Notes: a model not told the origin generated them from the letters alone. A stretch of 64,000 nucleotides of DNA from Tubiluchus corallicola (GCA_030141605.1 JAQGDQ010000216.1:126001-190000), one strand, 5' to 3'. Shown: positions 8,585 through 17,940, numbered from the stretch's first letter. Numbers and translations are program-made.

Positions 8585-10566
8585 TCGACTCCGTATGTTG
8601 CGGTTAAATGTGCTTTACTCTTACTCTCTTCTTTGTAATCTTCAATAAATGCAATTGTAGATAATAAGGCTCCAATATTACATGCTTGTGATATTGCTCC
8701 TCTTGCCACATGAGGTGGATTGCCATCATATATCTCAGATATAGCGCCAATGCAATACTCCGACATTTCTTCCTCAAATCCCTCTATGACTTTCTTTATA
8801 AGCTCAATACCCTCATGTTGATAAATGTTCAGGTAGCTTTTTGCAAATGGAGCTATTAAAAAAGGATAGACACTTCCCTGGTGAGCTGCGGCAGATCTTT
8901 CTGCTTCATTTCCGTTATAGACAGCTTTGTATGCCGGATTTCTAGGCGATAATGTGCGTAGCCCTTTTGGTGTGAGTAGCTCATTTTTTACCAAGTTCAC
9001 TATTTTCTCTTTTTGGGCTTTGGAAAGAGGTGAGTATTTTGTAAATGTTGCGATTATCATATTGGGACGTACAGACCAGTCGACAAAGTCACCATCAACA
9101 TAGTCAGCTAAATACCCTTTTCTCTCATCCCAAAAAGTACTGATAAATGATTCTCCAATTTTTTTAGGAAGTGCTTCCCATTCTTTAACAAACTTAACAT
9201 CTCCGGCCTTGCTTGCTAGCTCAATGGCGTAGCACACTGAATTGTACCATAATGCATTTACTTCAACATTCATCCCTCCGCGTGGGGTAACTGGAATGCC
9301 ATCAATGTACGCATCCATCCATGTAAGGGCAACTCCATCGCACTTAGCATGAATCAGCCCGTTGTCCGTCATGTGTATATTGAATCGTGTTTTATTTCTA
9401 AAGCTGTATAGAATGTCTTTTATAGCGCTTCCGTACTTATTCCATATTGTTTCCTTTTTATAGTGGCGACTTAGCCGGCTTACAGCCCAGATAAATATGA
9501 GGGGGGTGTCTACAGAATCATAGCCACTTTGAAGTCCGGTGCACTTTGGAAACAACCCATCTTTTAAGCGAGATACCTGAGTTTGCAAGATCTTCTCACA
9601 GGTTTTCAGATTACCTTGTTTTAAAAAAAGTCCAGGTAGTGTGATCAAAGTTTGCCAGGTTATAGATTCATGCCACGGAAATCCGGCAATGATATCTGTT
9701 CCATCTTCTTTTTCCCATATAAATTGCTGGGCAGTATTTAGGAGGCAGTTGTTAAATGAGTCTCTGGGTAATCGCTTATTTACCTCAGACGAATATTTGC
9801 GTTTCAATCCTGCCGGTTTGATTTCTTTCACGGAGGCTGAGAAAACGATCTGTTCCCCTTTTTCTATTGGGACCTCAAAATATCCGGGAACAAAAAGATC
9901 CTCCTGAAAGTCGTATCCCCTGTTTTGCTCATTTATATACTCAATATTGTAGTACCAGTCCGGTATGGGAATAAACTCCACCTTCTTAGAAACCTGCATA
10001 TGCAGAAAAGGGTAGCCATCATAAAGCTTTATCTTAATTCCATTTTGTATGGGGGTAAACCGTGTGTTAGCATACATATTTGCTTTACTGAGAGCGTGCA
10101 CGCTCCTAAAAGCCAGGAATGGGTTTAATCGCATTATTGTAGGACTATGGGCACTTACAAGTGTATACTTTATCAGTATCTGATTTTCCTTTTCGACAAG
10201 GGCATACTCTTTAGTTAATACCACTCCACCTACGCGATAAGTTAGTTTGGGAATAGTGTCAGAGTCAAAGTCACAGATATACTTATGCCCTTTGGGTTCA
10301 TAGTGCTCTCCGGGATACTTATGGAGGCCCAGGTGAAATTCTGCATTGTGTTGTATAACTGTCTCATCCAGAGATGATAATAGCACATGTTTCCCTTCGT
10401 CTATTTCATCAAGGTGTGTAACTAGTGCGCCGTGGTATTTTCTGGTATTACATCCAGCAAGAGTTGAAGCTGAATAGGCACCAACTCGATTTGCTCTTAG
10501 TATCTCCTTTTGGAGAGAGTATTCCAAGTTTACTAGCCTTCCTCTGTCAAAGTTTAAATAGCCCAT
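8581..10566 (-). CDS. Glycogen debranching enzyme (amylo-alpha-1,6-glucosidase type)
   Basis: First gene of the glycogen operon, 661 residues. An N-terminal GDE_N-like beta domain (about 1-260, with CNTRKYHGAL near 39-48) is followed by an (alpha/alpha)6 GDE_C domain (about 275-650). The domain contains AGFPWHESITWQT (294-306), TPRGGMNVEVNALWYN and SVYPFLIAPF. It should remove alpha-1,6 branches. The usual Trp-Gly-Arg-Asp-Thr segment of related enzymes reads Ile-Thr-Trp-Gln-Thr here, so the Asp is not where I expect it. That may be a subfamily feature. It overlaps the next gene by four bases. Confidence 0.88.
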   Translation of the reverse strand: MGYLNFDRGRLVNLEYSLQKEILRANRVGAYSASTLAGCNTRKYHGALVTHLDEIDEGKHVLLSSLDETVIQHNAEFHLGLHKYPGEHYEPKGHKYICDFDSDTIPKLTYRVGGVVLTKEYALVEKENQILIKYTLVSAHSPTIMRLNPFLAFRSVHALSKANMYANTRFTPIQNGIKIKLYDGYPFLHMQVSKKVEFIPIPDWYYNIEYINEQNRGYDFQEDLFVPGYFEVPIEKGEQIVFSASVKEIKPAGLKRKYSSEVNKRLPRDSFNNCLLNTAQQFIWEKEDGTDIIAGFPWHESITWQTLITLPGLFLKQGNLKTCEKILQTQVSRLKDGLFPKCTGLQSGYDSVDTPLIFIWAVSRLSRHYKKETIWNKYGSAIKDILYSFRNKTRFNIHMTDNGLIHAKCDGVALTWMDAYIDGIPVTPRGGMNVEVNALWYNSVCYAIELASKAGDVKFVKEWEALPKKIGESFISTFWDERKGYLADYVDGDFVDWSVRPNMIIATFTKYSPLSKAQKEKIVNLVKNELLTPKGLRTLSPRNPAYKAVYNGNEAERSAAAHQGSVYPFLIAPFAKSYLNIYQHEGIELIKKVIEGFEEEMSEYCIGAISEIYDGNPPHVARGAISQACNIGALLSTIAFIEDYKEESKSKAHLTATYGVE

Positions 10567-10656
10567 TGGTTTGTTATCTGTTGGTTTTTAAGATAATTCA
10601 TTAATTTTCTTGCTTTTTAGCCTGAGAAAATTAAAGCTAACTCCCCCCAAGTTAAA

Positions 10657-10689
10657 CAAAATTATTTATAATATAACAGAAATAACCAA
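10657..10689 (-). promoter_or_regulatory. Candidate promoter of the glycogen operon
   Basis: On the minus strand TAATTTTG (10664-10657) matches the Bacteroidota -7 box TAnnTTTG exactly. TTGG lies 21 bases upstream (10689-10686) near the -33 position. Transcription would begin about 85 bases before the debranching enzyme ATG. Motif match only. Confidence 0.45.
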
Positions 10690-10692
10690 TAA

Positions 10693-11685
10693 TTAACAGT
10701 CTATTTTATTATGAAAGTCATTTATAATTTCTTTTATATTTATAAATGGGTGTTTTGCCAGTAGTTTTTTTGCTTTTAAAATACTTTCTTGTATATGTTT
10801 TTGGTGCTCGGGGGACTTTGGGTTAAAAGGCTTATGATGTAGCGATTGTCTTAGTTTCATAATTTCTTTCATAATATTTTTACTCTCTTCAGCAAACAGT
10901 ACATTTGAGAATTTTTCCCAGATAAAGTTTATAGCTGTTTTATTGAGATGAATCATATCTTCTGAATAAAAACGATAGTCACGCAGTTCATCCATTACCA
11001 GTTCATATGATGGGAAGTATGAAATGTGACTGGGAGCGCTTTTAATTAATTCATCTATAGCTATCAGTAATATGGACTTGCTGACTTGGTTTCTATGTGC
11101 ACCATCTTTGAGGTGTCTTACCGGGCTAACAGTAAATACTATGTGAAGCTCAGGGTTTAGTTTAAGCAGGGCTTTTAAAAGTTTTTCCCATCGGGAGCAA
11201 ATATCTTTATGAGACAGCAGCTCCTGATTAAAGTGTGAGGCGGGGATTTTGTGACAGTTTGAGACAATTTCTTGTGATTTTTTGTTGCGATAACTCCACG
11301 AGGTCCCAAAAGTTATAAATAGAAACTTGCTTTGTCTCAAGTGCCTGGATGCAGCATCTATTTCTTTATTAATATTTTTCAGGCACTCTTCTTTTACAGG
11401 ATGGGAAAAGCGGCTATGGTGATAAAAGCTGTTCCATAGCCCATTTGAAAAGAAGATATCCTTCTCTGTAAATACTTTCTGCTGTATAAGAATGTTTAGG
11501 CTGTTTGCAATTGATATAGGGTTATATACTATACCAAATGGATTCATATTAACAGGGAGGCACCTTTCTCGGAGTTTTTCTCCAATATTTTCTGAAAAGC
11601 ATGAGCCTATAAGGATAGCTTTTGTGGTGTATCCGAACTTTTGTTTGAAGTCGGATATGTCTATTTCGGTCCTTAACTTCAGCAT
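10693..11685 (-). CDS. GSCFA domain-containing protein
   Basis: GSCFA proteins are an SGNH-like family of unknown function, common in Bacteroidota. The naming motif is visible as GSCFSENIG in the first 40 residues. The open frame reaches back to 11757, but the conserved start MLKLRTEIDI begins at 11685 and gives 330 residues, so I take this ATG. No signal peptide is seen. Its stop is 127 bases upstream of the debranching enzyme, so it may be transcribed apart from the glycogen genes. A His in the DMIHLN segment near residue 255 would fit an SGNH catalytic His; this is inference. Confidence 0.85.
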   Translation of the reverse strand: MLKLRTEIDISDFKQKFGYTTKAILIGSCFSENIGEKLRERCLPVNMNPFGIVYNPISIANSLNILIQQKVFTEKDIFFSNGLWNSFYHHSRFSHPVKEECLKNINKEIDAASRHLRQSKFLFITFGTSWSYRNKKSQEIVSNCHKIPASHFNQELLSHKDICSRWEKLLKALLKLNPELHIVFTVSPVRHLKDGAHRNQVSKSILLIAIDELIKSAPSHISYFPSYELVMDELRDYRFYSEDMIHLNKTAINFIWEKFSNVLFAEESKNIMKEIMKLRQSLHHKPFNPKSPEHQKHIQESILKAKKLLAKHPFINIKEIINDFHNKIDC

Positions 11686-11798
11686 TTTAATTTTGTGTTT
11701 ATTTAATAAATTACCGGGTGGGACTGTTTCCTGTTTTATACGTTGGGAAGTTATCAAATTGTTTATAAAACGGAAAATTCCACTAGGCTAAAAAAGGA

Positions 11799-11941
11799 GA
11801 GGTTTTTGCAAAACTCATCTTTTTATTAATATTTTCGCCAAAACTCTTTTAATACACTCATTTACATTAGCTAAGCTATGATTCTTCATCGAGATTTTTC
11901 TTTGATCTAAACCGAAGTGTTTTTTGCTTTGCAAAGTTCTC
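11799..11941 (+). repeat. Dispersed repeat copy R2 (forward)
   Basis: A full-length copy, about 143 bp. It starts GAGGTTTTTGCAAAACTC, carries CATCTTTTTATTAATATTTTC, and ends GCTTTGCAAAGTTCTC. A short internal insertion separates ACTTTTAATACACTC. It sits in the divergent gap between the GSCFA gene and the exported oxidoreductase (11686-12142). The rest of that gap holds only a promoter candidate. Confidence 0.85.
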
Positions 11942-12027
11942 AACGTAAAATTTAAAATGGTAAAAAGGGTTGGCCTGCTTTGGTAGGAGCCTTTACTTTA
12001 TGAGTGATAACAATTTTTTCGTTTTTT

Positions 12028-12059
12028 TTTGCATTATTAGCAATATACAAATATCTTTA
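12028..12059 (+). promoter_or_regulatory. Candidate Bacteroidota-type promoter
   Basis: TTTG (12028-12031), then 20 bases, then TATCTTTA (12052-12059), one mismatch from TAnnTTTG. It would start transcription near 12066, about 77 bases before the oxidoreductase ATG. Motif match only. Confidence 0.4.
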
Positions 12060-12142
12060 CCATCCTTGGTATGTAAAATTTAGATTTTACTAATTTAATT
12101 ACTTTTAATAAATAAATATTTTAATAGCTAAACAGTATAACT

Positions 12143-13624
12143 ATGGGTAATAAAAGCAAGTTTTCGAGAAGAGGCTTTTTAAGTACGACAGCGGCGGCAA
12201 CTGCCGGGCTTTCTGTAGTACCATCAAACACAATAGCAGGGCTGGGGCATAAAGCTCCTAGTGATAAGCTTAATATTGTCGGAGTAGGTGTTGGAGGTAT
12301 GGGCTTTGGAAATCTAAAAAAGATGGAAACAGAGAACATTGTAGGGCTGTGTGATGTTGACTGGAAGTATAGCCAGCGTTGTTTTAATCATTTCCCCAGA
12401 GCAAAGAGGTATTTGGACTGGAGAAAGATGTATGATGAGATGGGGGATTCTATTGATGCTGTAGTGGTTGCAACTGCAGATCACACGCATGCTGCACCGA
12501 CAGCGCATGCTATGACAATGGGGAAGCATGTGTTTGTGCAGAAGCCATTGACTCACACAGTATATGAGTCAAGGCTGTTAACGAAATTGGCCAAGAAGCA
12601 TAAGGTAGCTACATCAATGGGGAACCAGGGTTCTTCAGGTGAAGGAGTAAGTCTTGTGTGCGAATGGCTATGGAATGGGGAGATAGGTGATGTTAAGGAA
12701 GTTGAAACTTTCACTGACCGTCCTATATGGCCACAAGGGCTTTCTCGCCCTACAAGAGGAGATTGGGTTCCGGAAACCCTTGACTGGGATCTTTTCATTG
12801 GACCTGCGGCTATGCGTCCTTTCAACTCTATTTACACCCCATGGAACTGGCGTGGCTGGTGGGATTTTGGCACAGGAGCCTTAGGGGATATGGCTTGTCA
12901 TATTCTACACCCTGTATTTGTTGGGCTAAAGTTGGGGTATCCTACTAAGATTCAGGGAAGTTCTACAATGGTGATGACTGATTGTGCTCCAGATGCAGAG
13001 ATTGTGCAGATGGTATTCCCTGCACGTCCGAGACAGAAAGGTGTAAAAATGAGGTTGCCAGAGGTGAAGGTTGTGTGGTATGATGGAGGATTGAAGCCAA
13101 TGAAGCCCGAAGGGTGGCCTGCTGGCAAGAGCATGAATAATGCAGGAGGAGGCGTTCTTTTCCATGGAACGAAAGACACTATTGTATGCGGATGTTATGG
13201 CAAAGACCCATGGTTGCTTTCAGGCCGTGTTCCCAACTCACCAAAAGTAAGGCGTCGTATTGACATAAGTCATGAGCAAGACTGGATTCGTGCGGCAAAA
13301 GAGAGCCCTGAGAACCGGGTACCTACTGCATCAGACTTTAGCGAAGCCGGACCATTCAATGAGATGGTACTTATGGGTATTCTTGCTGTGCGCTTGCAAG
13401 GGCTCAACAAAGAGTTGAAGTGGAATGGGGAAGATATGAAGTTTACCAATCTTACTGATGACGAGAGTGTACGATTCTGTATTGAAGATAAGTTTGAGAT
13501 AGAGGACGGGCACCCCAGATTCAATAAAGAGTGGTCTGATCGTATTCCTGCGAAAGAGTTTGCGGCAGAGTTGATTAATCATGACTACAGAGAAGGGTGG
13601 GATCTACCCGACATGCCTGCATAG
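12143..13624 (+). CDS. Tat-exported Gfo/Idh/MocA family oxidoreductase
   Basis: A 493-residue NAD(P)-dependent oxidoreductase with a twin-arginine signal (SRRGFLSTTAAATAGL, residues 8-23), so it is probably exported folded with its cofactor bound. The Rossmann motif is GVGVGGMGFGN near 47-57, and the EKP-type substrate loop reads VQKPLTHTV. Bacteroidota use many such proteins in sugar or glycoside metabolism; the substrate cannot be read from sequence. It is a single gene with a promoter candidate upstream and a hairpin terminator downstream. The GH109-like subfamily is possible but unproven. Confidence 0.88.
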   Translation: MGNKSKFSRRGFLSTTAAATAGLSVVPSNTIAGLGHKAPSDKLNIVGVGVGGMGFGNLKKMETENIVGLCDVDWKYSQRCFNHFPRAKRYLDWRKMYDEMGDSIDAVVVATADHTHAAPTAHAMTMGKHVFVQKPLTHTVYESRLLTKLAKKHKVATSMGNQGSSGEGVSLVCEWLWNGEIGDVKEVETFTDRPIWPQGLSRPTRGDWVPETLDWDLFIGPAAMRPFNSIYTPWNWRGWWDFGTGALGDMACHILHPVFVGLKLGYPTKIQGSSTMVMTDCAPDAEIVQMVFPARPRQKGVKMRLPEVKVVWYDGGLKPMKPEGWPAGKSMNNAGGGVLFHGTKDTIVCGCYGKDPWLLSGRVPNSPKVRRRIDISHEQDWIRAAKESPENRVPTASDFSEAGPFNEMVLMGILAVRLQGLNKELKWNGEDMKFTNLTDDESVRFCIEDKFEIEDGHPRFNKEWSDRIPAKEFAAELINHDYREGWDLPDMPA

Positions 13625-13653
13625 AGACAGGAAAATATATGTTTTAATGGGTG

Positions 13654-13678
13654 TGGGTGAGTGCTGAGCATTCACCCA
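13654..13678 (+). terminator. Rho-independent terminator
   Basis: An inverted repeat TGGGTGAGTGCT / AGCATTCACCCA around one central base, with one G-U pair, followed by TTCTCTTTTT. It lies 30 bases after the oxidoreductase stop. Confidence 0.7.
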
Positions 13679-13767
13679 TTCTCTTTTTATGAAAATAGCA
13701 ACCTCGTAGTTTATGTCGACCGATGGAGGGTTTATCAGGGTTTTATCTTAACCTGTAAAGGTTGGGG

Positions 13768-13890
13768 GAGATCTCTGCGAGATTTATCTTTTTATCAATA
13801 TTTTGCTAAGATCCTCACCTGTGTCAGTAACCTGCGATTTTTCATCGAATTTTTTCTCAGTTTTACTAAAATACAAAGTATTTTAGGCTT
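13768..13890 (+). repeat. Dispersed repeat copy R3 (forward)
   Basis: It starts GAGATCTCTGCGAGATTTATC, then CTTTTTATCAATATTTTGC, a CAGTAACCTGCG core and TTCATCGAATTTTTTC. The right end (AAAGTATTTTAGGCTTA) is eroded. It is placed between convergent genes. Confidence 0.75.
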
Positions 13891-13904
13891 ATGTATAAGA
13901 AGGG

Positions 13905-14966
13905 CTAAGCGCGATAGATAGCACCGGAGATGCTATCCGTTTTTGCTCCTGTTACAGATGCCAGACAGTTGGGTTTCTCCAGATAGGCTAAGGTCCCCAA
14001 GAATCCAAATATGATAGCCTCCTTGTAATCAGCTGTTTCTGGTGGAGGGATAACCACTTCACATCCGCATAGCTCTTTTATCCTTTCCATGAGAAAGGTG
14101 TTTCTTGCTCCGCCCCCTGTTACCAGTAGTCTACCTTCCCCACTTACAGAGCGGGATATCTGAAGTGCAATATGCTCGTACAACGTGCGTATTCTGCTCT
14201 CAATAGATATAGATGGTGTTTCCAGAAGAGGTATAATACTTTTCTCCAGCCACTCACGCCCCAATGATTTTGGCGGCTTTTTACTGTAGAAACTGATACT
14301 ATTCAATTGCCTTAACAGGGTATTTTCAACTTCCCCCTTTTTCCCAATATTGCCGTTATTATCAAACTCGACACCTGCTTTTTGCGCCATGTGATTAATC
14401 GCAATATTGACTGGGCAAATATCGTATGCAACTCTCTTCCCAAATCTATCGTATGAAATATTGGCAAAGCCTCCCAGGTTTAGGCAGTACATGTATTCAG
14501 AGAAAAGCAACATGTCTCCAATCGGTACCAGAGGTGCTCCTTGTCCCCCTAGCGCAACATCTAGGCTTCTAAAATCACATATTGTTGTAACTTTTGTACT
14601 TGCAGCAATATTTGCTCCGTTACCCAATTGAAAAGTGAACCGGGCTTCAGGTTCGTGAAATATTGTATGTCCATGTGATGCTATTATATCGGGGTGAGCC
14701 TTGCCTTTAAGGAAATTGGTTATCTGTGCTCCTGTGAAGGAACCGTATTCGTTATGCAGGAGGAGTAGTTTTTTGCTATCTAGCTTGTGCCCTCCAGAAA
14801 GTTTTTCTTTCCACTCTTTTGTGTACTCTACTTTTTTGCAGGCAATTGTTTTATAGCTCCAACTTCTATTCCTGAATGAAAACCGGCATAAGGCCATGTC
14901 AATTCCGTCGAGTGATGTCCCCGACATTATGCCCAATGCAATAATGTTATCTGTAGAAAGCTGCAT
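13905..14966 (-). CDS. anmK: Anhydro-N-acetylmuramic acid kinase
   Basis: AnmK phosphorylates and opens 1,6-anhydro-MurNAc during recycling of cell-wall sugars in the cytoplasm. It has 353 residues. The ATP motif GIMSGTSLDGIDMAL (12-26) is intact, as are the ICPVNIAINHMA segment and the C-terminal GGGARNTFLMERI. Its start lies 20 bases inside the end of the upstream M23 peptidase gene, so the two are translationally coupled. Pairing a wall hydrolase with a wall-sugar kinase makes functional sense. Confidence 0.95.
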   Translation of the reverse strand: MQLSTDNIIALGIMSGTSLDGIDMALCRFSFRNRSWSYKTIACKKVEYTKEWKEKLSGGHKLDSKKLLLLHNEYGSFTGAQITNFLKGKAHPDIIASHGHTIFHEPEARFTFQLGNGANIAASTKVTTICDFRSLDVALGGQGAPLVPIGDMLLFSEYMYCLNLGGFANISYDRFGKRVAYDICPVNIAINHMAQKAGVEFDNNGNIGKKGEVENTLLRQLNSISFYSKKPPKSLGREWLEKSIIPLLETPSISIESRIRTLYEHIALQISRSVSGEGRLLVTGGGARNTFLMERIKELCGCEVVIPPPETADYKEAIIFGFLGTLAYLEKPNCLASVTGAKTDSISGAIYRA

Positions 14967-16674
14967 TATATTCTGCCTTATTACCTTTATAGTCTTCTAC
15001 TTCAATTTTTATATTATGGGTGGAGCTGAAGTTTATTTTTTTATCATCGAAATAGTGGGTCAGCATATTTGATTTGGCATCATATTCAAAGAGCATCCAT
15101 TCCCCATTAATTTCACCTCTGTAGCTTTTTATTCCCGAAAGGTCATCTTTTATAATAAATCGCACCCTATCTCTTTCGATTAAGGTACTTTTATTTCTTA
15201 TACTGAGTGCCCTTATAGATGGGGGGATAGTATCCAAAGCCACCGCAAAGCTGCCAAAGGTTCTGGGGTTTGCTTTTACCACACCATCCTCATATTTGCT
15301 TACTAATGGCGATTTTTTCCCACTTTTCTTATCCACTGTTACCAGCAGTAGCTTTTCTGTTTGTAAACGGGATGTTTGTTCTGGTACTACCTCCAACATA
15401 TATGGCTTATGAACAGGCGTCGTTGTTTTATGGATATTGTGGACTGTTGAAATTACTCCCTCTTTTTTAGGGGATTTACTGTATATGAACCCCATGTCCT
15501 GATATAGTCTCCCTGATGGAATTTTCAATCGTACACTATCAGTGGCGAAATGATTTTCTTTGTTGTGTAAGAAGAGTTGTGAAAAGCTTTTTTTCTCTGT
15601 TTCTATAGCGTTTTTTCTCCCTTTTATCCTAAAGGCCACGCTTGATTTGTTGCCGTGGGTGTCTGAGACCACTATTTCTACATTGTGAACATCTCCATCT
15701 GAAACATGGAGAACCCCTTCATTTACAGATTTATTATAGAAATCTAGCTCATTCCCGGGCTCTCTATGTAGCTTATGTACCCATTTCCCAAACTCGACAT
15801 GCTCCTCAAAATCTACGTGGCTGTTTATGTATCTTGTCAGACCAAACGAAAAATCATCAATTTGAAAAGAGTAGATTGTATCACTGTCTATTAAAAGTGT
15901 AGCGCTATATATACCGCATTTGCTCCACCCTGCATCAAGGTAGTCAATAGCACTTACACCAAAGGCAATGTCTCCTCCTACTACTGGCCTTACGCCTCGC
16001 TTTAAATGGTATTTACCATCGTAGAAAACGGTTTCTATTTTATGCTTGTCTCTTTTATTGTTTACGTGACTATGCTCAGATACCGGATAAATATACACAG
16101 AGGTTATGTTCGGAGGTCTGTTATCTTCAATATTCAATCCGTATAAAAGCGGATTCTGTGGTCGTTCTGACTTTGTGTCGCGTATTTCAAAATGTAGGTG
16201 TGGCCCGGATGAACTACCTGTGTTCCCTGAGAATGCAATTGTATCTTCTTGATTAACGGCGAATATGCCCGGAGGGAACTTTATGTCTAAAGTAAAGCTT
16301 TCTCTTTTGTATTGCTCATCTTTTACATATTTGTCAAGCAGGGGGAAAAACTTCTCAACATGTGCGTACACTGTTGTTATGCCGCTGGGGTGATCGATAT
16401 ATATAGCCTTCCCAAATCCGGTATGTGACACAACCACCCTTGACACGAATCCGTTTGCAACAGCAAATACCGGAATACCTGTACGCCTGTTTGTGCTGTA
16501 ATCCAGCCCTGAATGAAAATGCCCGGAGCGTAGCTCTGCAAAGTTCCCGGTAATAGCAGGAGCTATCTTTAATGGTGGTATAAGTTGTTCAGATAGTGGA
16601 GCTGTTTGGCTATATCCTTGAACATAAAGACAAGATGCTAAAAGAAGAGCAACGGTTGATTTCTTTTTTCTCAT
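14947..16674 (-). CDS. M23 family metallopeptidase, exported
   Basis: A 575-residue LytM-type zinc peptidase with a signal peptide (MRKKKSTVALLLASCLYVQGYSQ). The zinc site is complete: His54 and Asp58 in HFHSGLDY, His105 in YAHVEKF, and His159/His161 in PHLHFE. This domain ends near 190. The long C-terminal part (about 190-575) has beta-rich Ig-like segments whose role I cannot tell. It likely cuts peptidoglycan cross-bridges in the periplasm. It is followed by anmK with a 20-base overlap, and a repeat copy lies upstream. Confidence 0.9.
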   Translation of the reverse strand: MRKKKSTVALLLASCLYVQGYSQTAPLSEQLIPPLKIAPAITGNFAELRSGHFHSGLDYSTNRRTGIPVFAVANGFVSRVVVSHTGFGKAIYIDHPSGITTVYAHVEKFFPLLDKYVKDEQYKRESFTLDIKFPPGIFAVNQEDTIAFSGNTGSSSGPHLHFEIRDTKSERPQNPLLYGLNIEDNRPPNITSVYIYPVSEHSHVNNKRDKHKIETVFYDGKYHLKRGVRPVVGGDIAFGVSAIDYLDAGWSKCGIYSATLLIDSDTIYSFQIDDFSFGLTRYINSHVDFEEHVEFGKWVHKLHREPGNELDFYNKSVNEGVLHVSDGDVHNVEIVVSDTHGNKSSVAFRIKGRKNAIETEKKSFSQLFLHNKENHFATDSVRLKIPSGRLYQDMGFIYSKSPKKEGVISTVHNIHKTTTPVHKPYMLEVVPEQTSRLQTEKLLLVTVDKKSGKKSPLVSKYEDGVVKANPRTFGSFAVALDTIPPSIRALSIRNKSTLIERDRVRFIIKDDLSGIKSYRGEINGEWMLFEYDAKSNMLTHYFDDKKINFSSTHNIKIEVEDYKGNKAEYNAAFYR

Positions 16675-16752
16675 TATTAATATTGGGTGTTTCCGGTATC
16701 GAAAGTAATAAACTTTTTATATTAAATGCAGAATAGCGGGTAGACAAAATAA

Positions 16753-16882
16753 TAAGATCTTTGCAAAGTGAAATATTTTGGTTTAGACTGAGGGAGAGTT
16801 CGATAAAAAATTGCAGGTTATTGATGTAAGTGAGAGCTTTGGCAAAGATATTAATAATGAGATGAGCTTTGGCAATACTTCA
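16753..16882 (-). repeat. Dispersed repeat copy R4 (reverse), 3-bp flank TAA
   Basis: A 130-bp copy that runs from TAAGATCTTTGCAAAG to GCTTTGGCAATACTTCA. TAA lies directly on both sides (16750-16752 and 16883-16885), like a target duplication. It lies in the divergent M23-folB gap (16675-17057). I see nothing else certain in that gap. Confidence 0.85.
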
Positions 16883-17057
16883 TAACAGAAATATACCTTT
16901 TGGGCAGGATAGTTTTCCTCTATGGATTTTATAACTGTACTGGAGGGGGAAATAAAAAGTTATATTTGAAGAGTGGTTACTTATTTTAATAATGTAACGA
17001 TAGAGTTTATTTCACAATCTGGTTTTGCTTTTTTAAGTTCTAAAATTATTTAGCTGC

Positions 17058-17417
17058 ATGATAACAATACGGGTAAAAAACCTGCTTATAAGGACAATTA
17101 TTGGTCTCAATCCTGAAGAGAGAGAGAATAAGCAGGATGTAATAATAAATATTGAGATTGATGTAGACTCAGCAGAGGCTGCAGCAACTGACGCTCCTAA
17201 TGCGGTAGTTGATTATAAAGTGGTAACCAAAAGAGTAATACAGATGGTACAAGAGAGCAAGTTTTATCTTTTGGAAAAACTCACACATGAGGTTCTAAAG
17301 TTAATAATGGGTGATGAAAAGGTGTTGAGATGCAAAGTTATAATAGATAAGCCTCATGCATTGCGCTTTGCAGAGTCGGTATCGGTTGAGATGGAGGAGG
17401 CAAGACAGCCAATATAA
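17058..17417 (+). CDS. folB: Dihydroneopterin aldolase
   Basis: FolB converts 7,8-dihydroneopterin to 6-hydroxymethyl-dihydropterin in folate synthesis. The 119 residues match the family size. The catalytic Glu region IIGLNPEEREN (14-24) and the Lys-containing DKPHALRFAESVSVE ending are present. folK starts 21 bases after the stop, so consecutive folate steps are encoded together. FolX-type epimerase activity cannot be excluded from sequence. Confidence 0.92.
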   Translation: MITIRVKNLLIRTIIGLNPEERENKQDVIINIEIDVDSAEAAATDAPNAVVDYKVVTKRVIQMVQESKFYLLEKLTHEVLKLIMGDEKVLRCKVIIDKPHALRFAESVSVEMEEARQPI

Positions 17418-17438
17418 CTATCTATTTACTGTAATTTG

Positions 17439-17807
17439 ATGAATGTATGCATTTTAGGATTAGGTTCAAATATTGCTCCTGAGAAGAATATACCCGAAGC
17501 AATAGCTATTTTAAGAGAAGGTCATAAGGTAGTTGAAGTCTCAAAGATGCTGCGCTCAAGTCCTATAGGTATTAAAAATCAACCGGATTTCATTAATGGA
17601 GCAATTAAGGTGAAGACAAATCTTTTTAAAGAGGAGTTTGTGATGTACCTGAAGAGTGTAGAGGATAGGCTGGGAAGAGATCGTGGGGCACCAAAGTTTG
17701 GCCCTAGGACAATAGATATAGATATTGTAGTGTGGAATGGAATGATAGTTGATAAAGATTATTATACAAGAAGTTTTCTTAAAAAACTGGTAGATTCATT
17801 GATGTAG
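17439..17807 (+). CDS. folK: HPPK (2-amino-4-hydroxy-6-hydroxymethyldihydropteridine pyrophosphokinase)
   Basis: HPPK pyrophosphorylates the folB product, the next folate step. The N-terminus ILGLGSNI and the signature GPRTIDIDIV are intact. With 122 residues it is shorter than the roughly 160 of E. coli FolK, and the tail beyond the signature is brief. The frame opens with a TTG at 17436, but the next codon ATG (17439) is the better start. It is the second gene of folB-folK. A repeat copy lies directly downstream. Confidence 0.92.
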   Translation: MNVCILGLGSNIAPEKNIPEAIAILREGHKVVEVSKMLRSSPIGIKNQPDFINGAIKVKTNLFKEEFVMYLKSVEDRLGRDRGAPKFGPRTIDIDIVVWNGMIVDKDYYTRSFLKKLVDSLM

Positions 17808-17809
17808 AG

Positions 17810-17940
17810 TGAACTTTTGCAAATCGGAAGATTTTGGTTTAGATCGATAAAAGCTCACTCCTTATCTGTACAAATGGGGGTTTTGAAGGGGGGATTTTGA
17901 TGAAAGTATTAATAAAAAGATGATTTTTACAAAGGTCTCA
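17810..17940 (-). repeat. Dispersed repeat copy R5 (reverse)
   Basis: It begins TGAACTTTTGCAAA just after the folK stop and ends TTTTTACAAAGGTCTCA. It shares the CTCACTCCTT...GTACAA middle with R1, so these two form a subfamily. It occupies the first half of the 318-base gap before the next gene. Confidence 0.75.
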
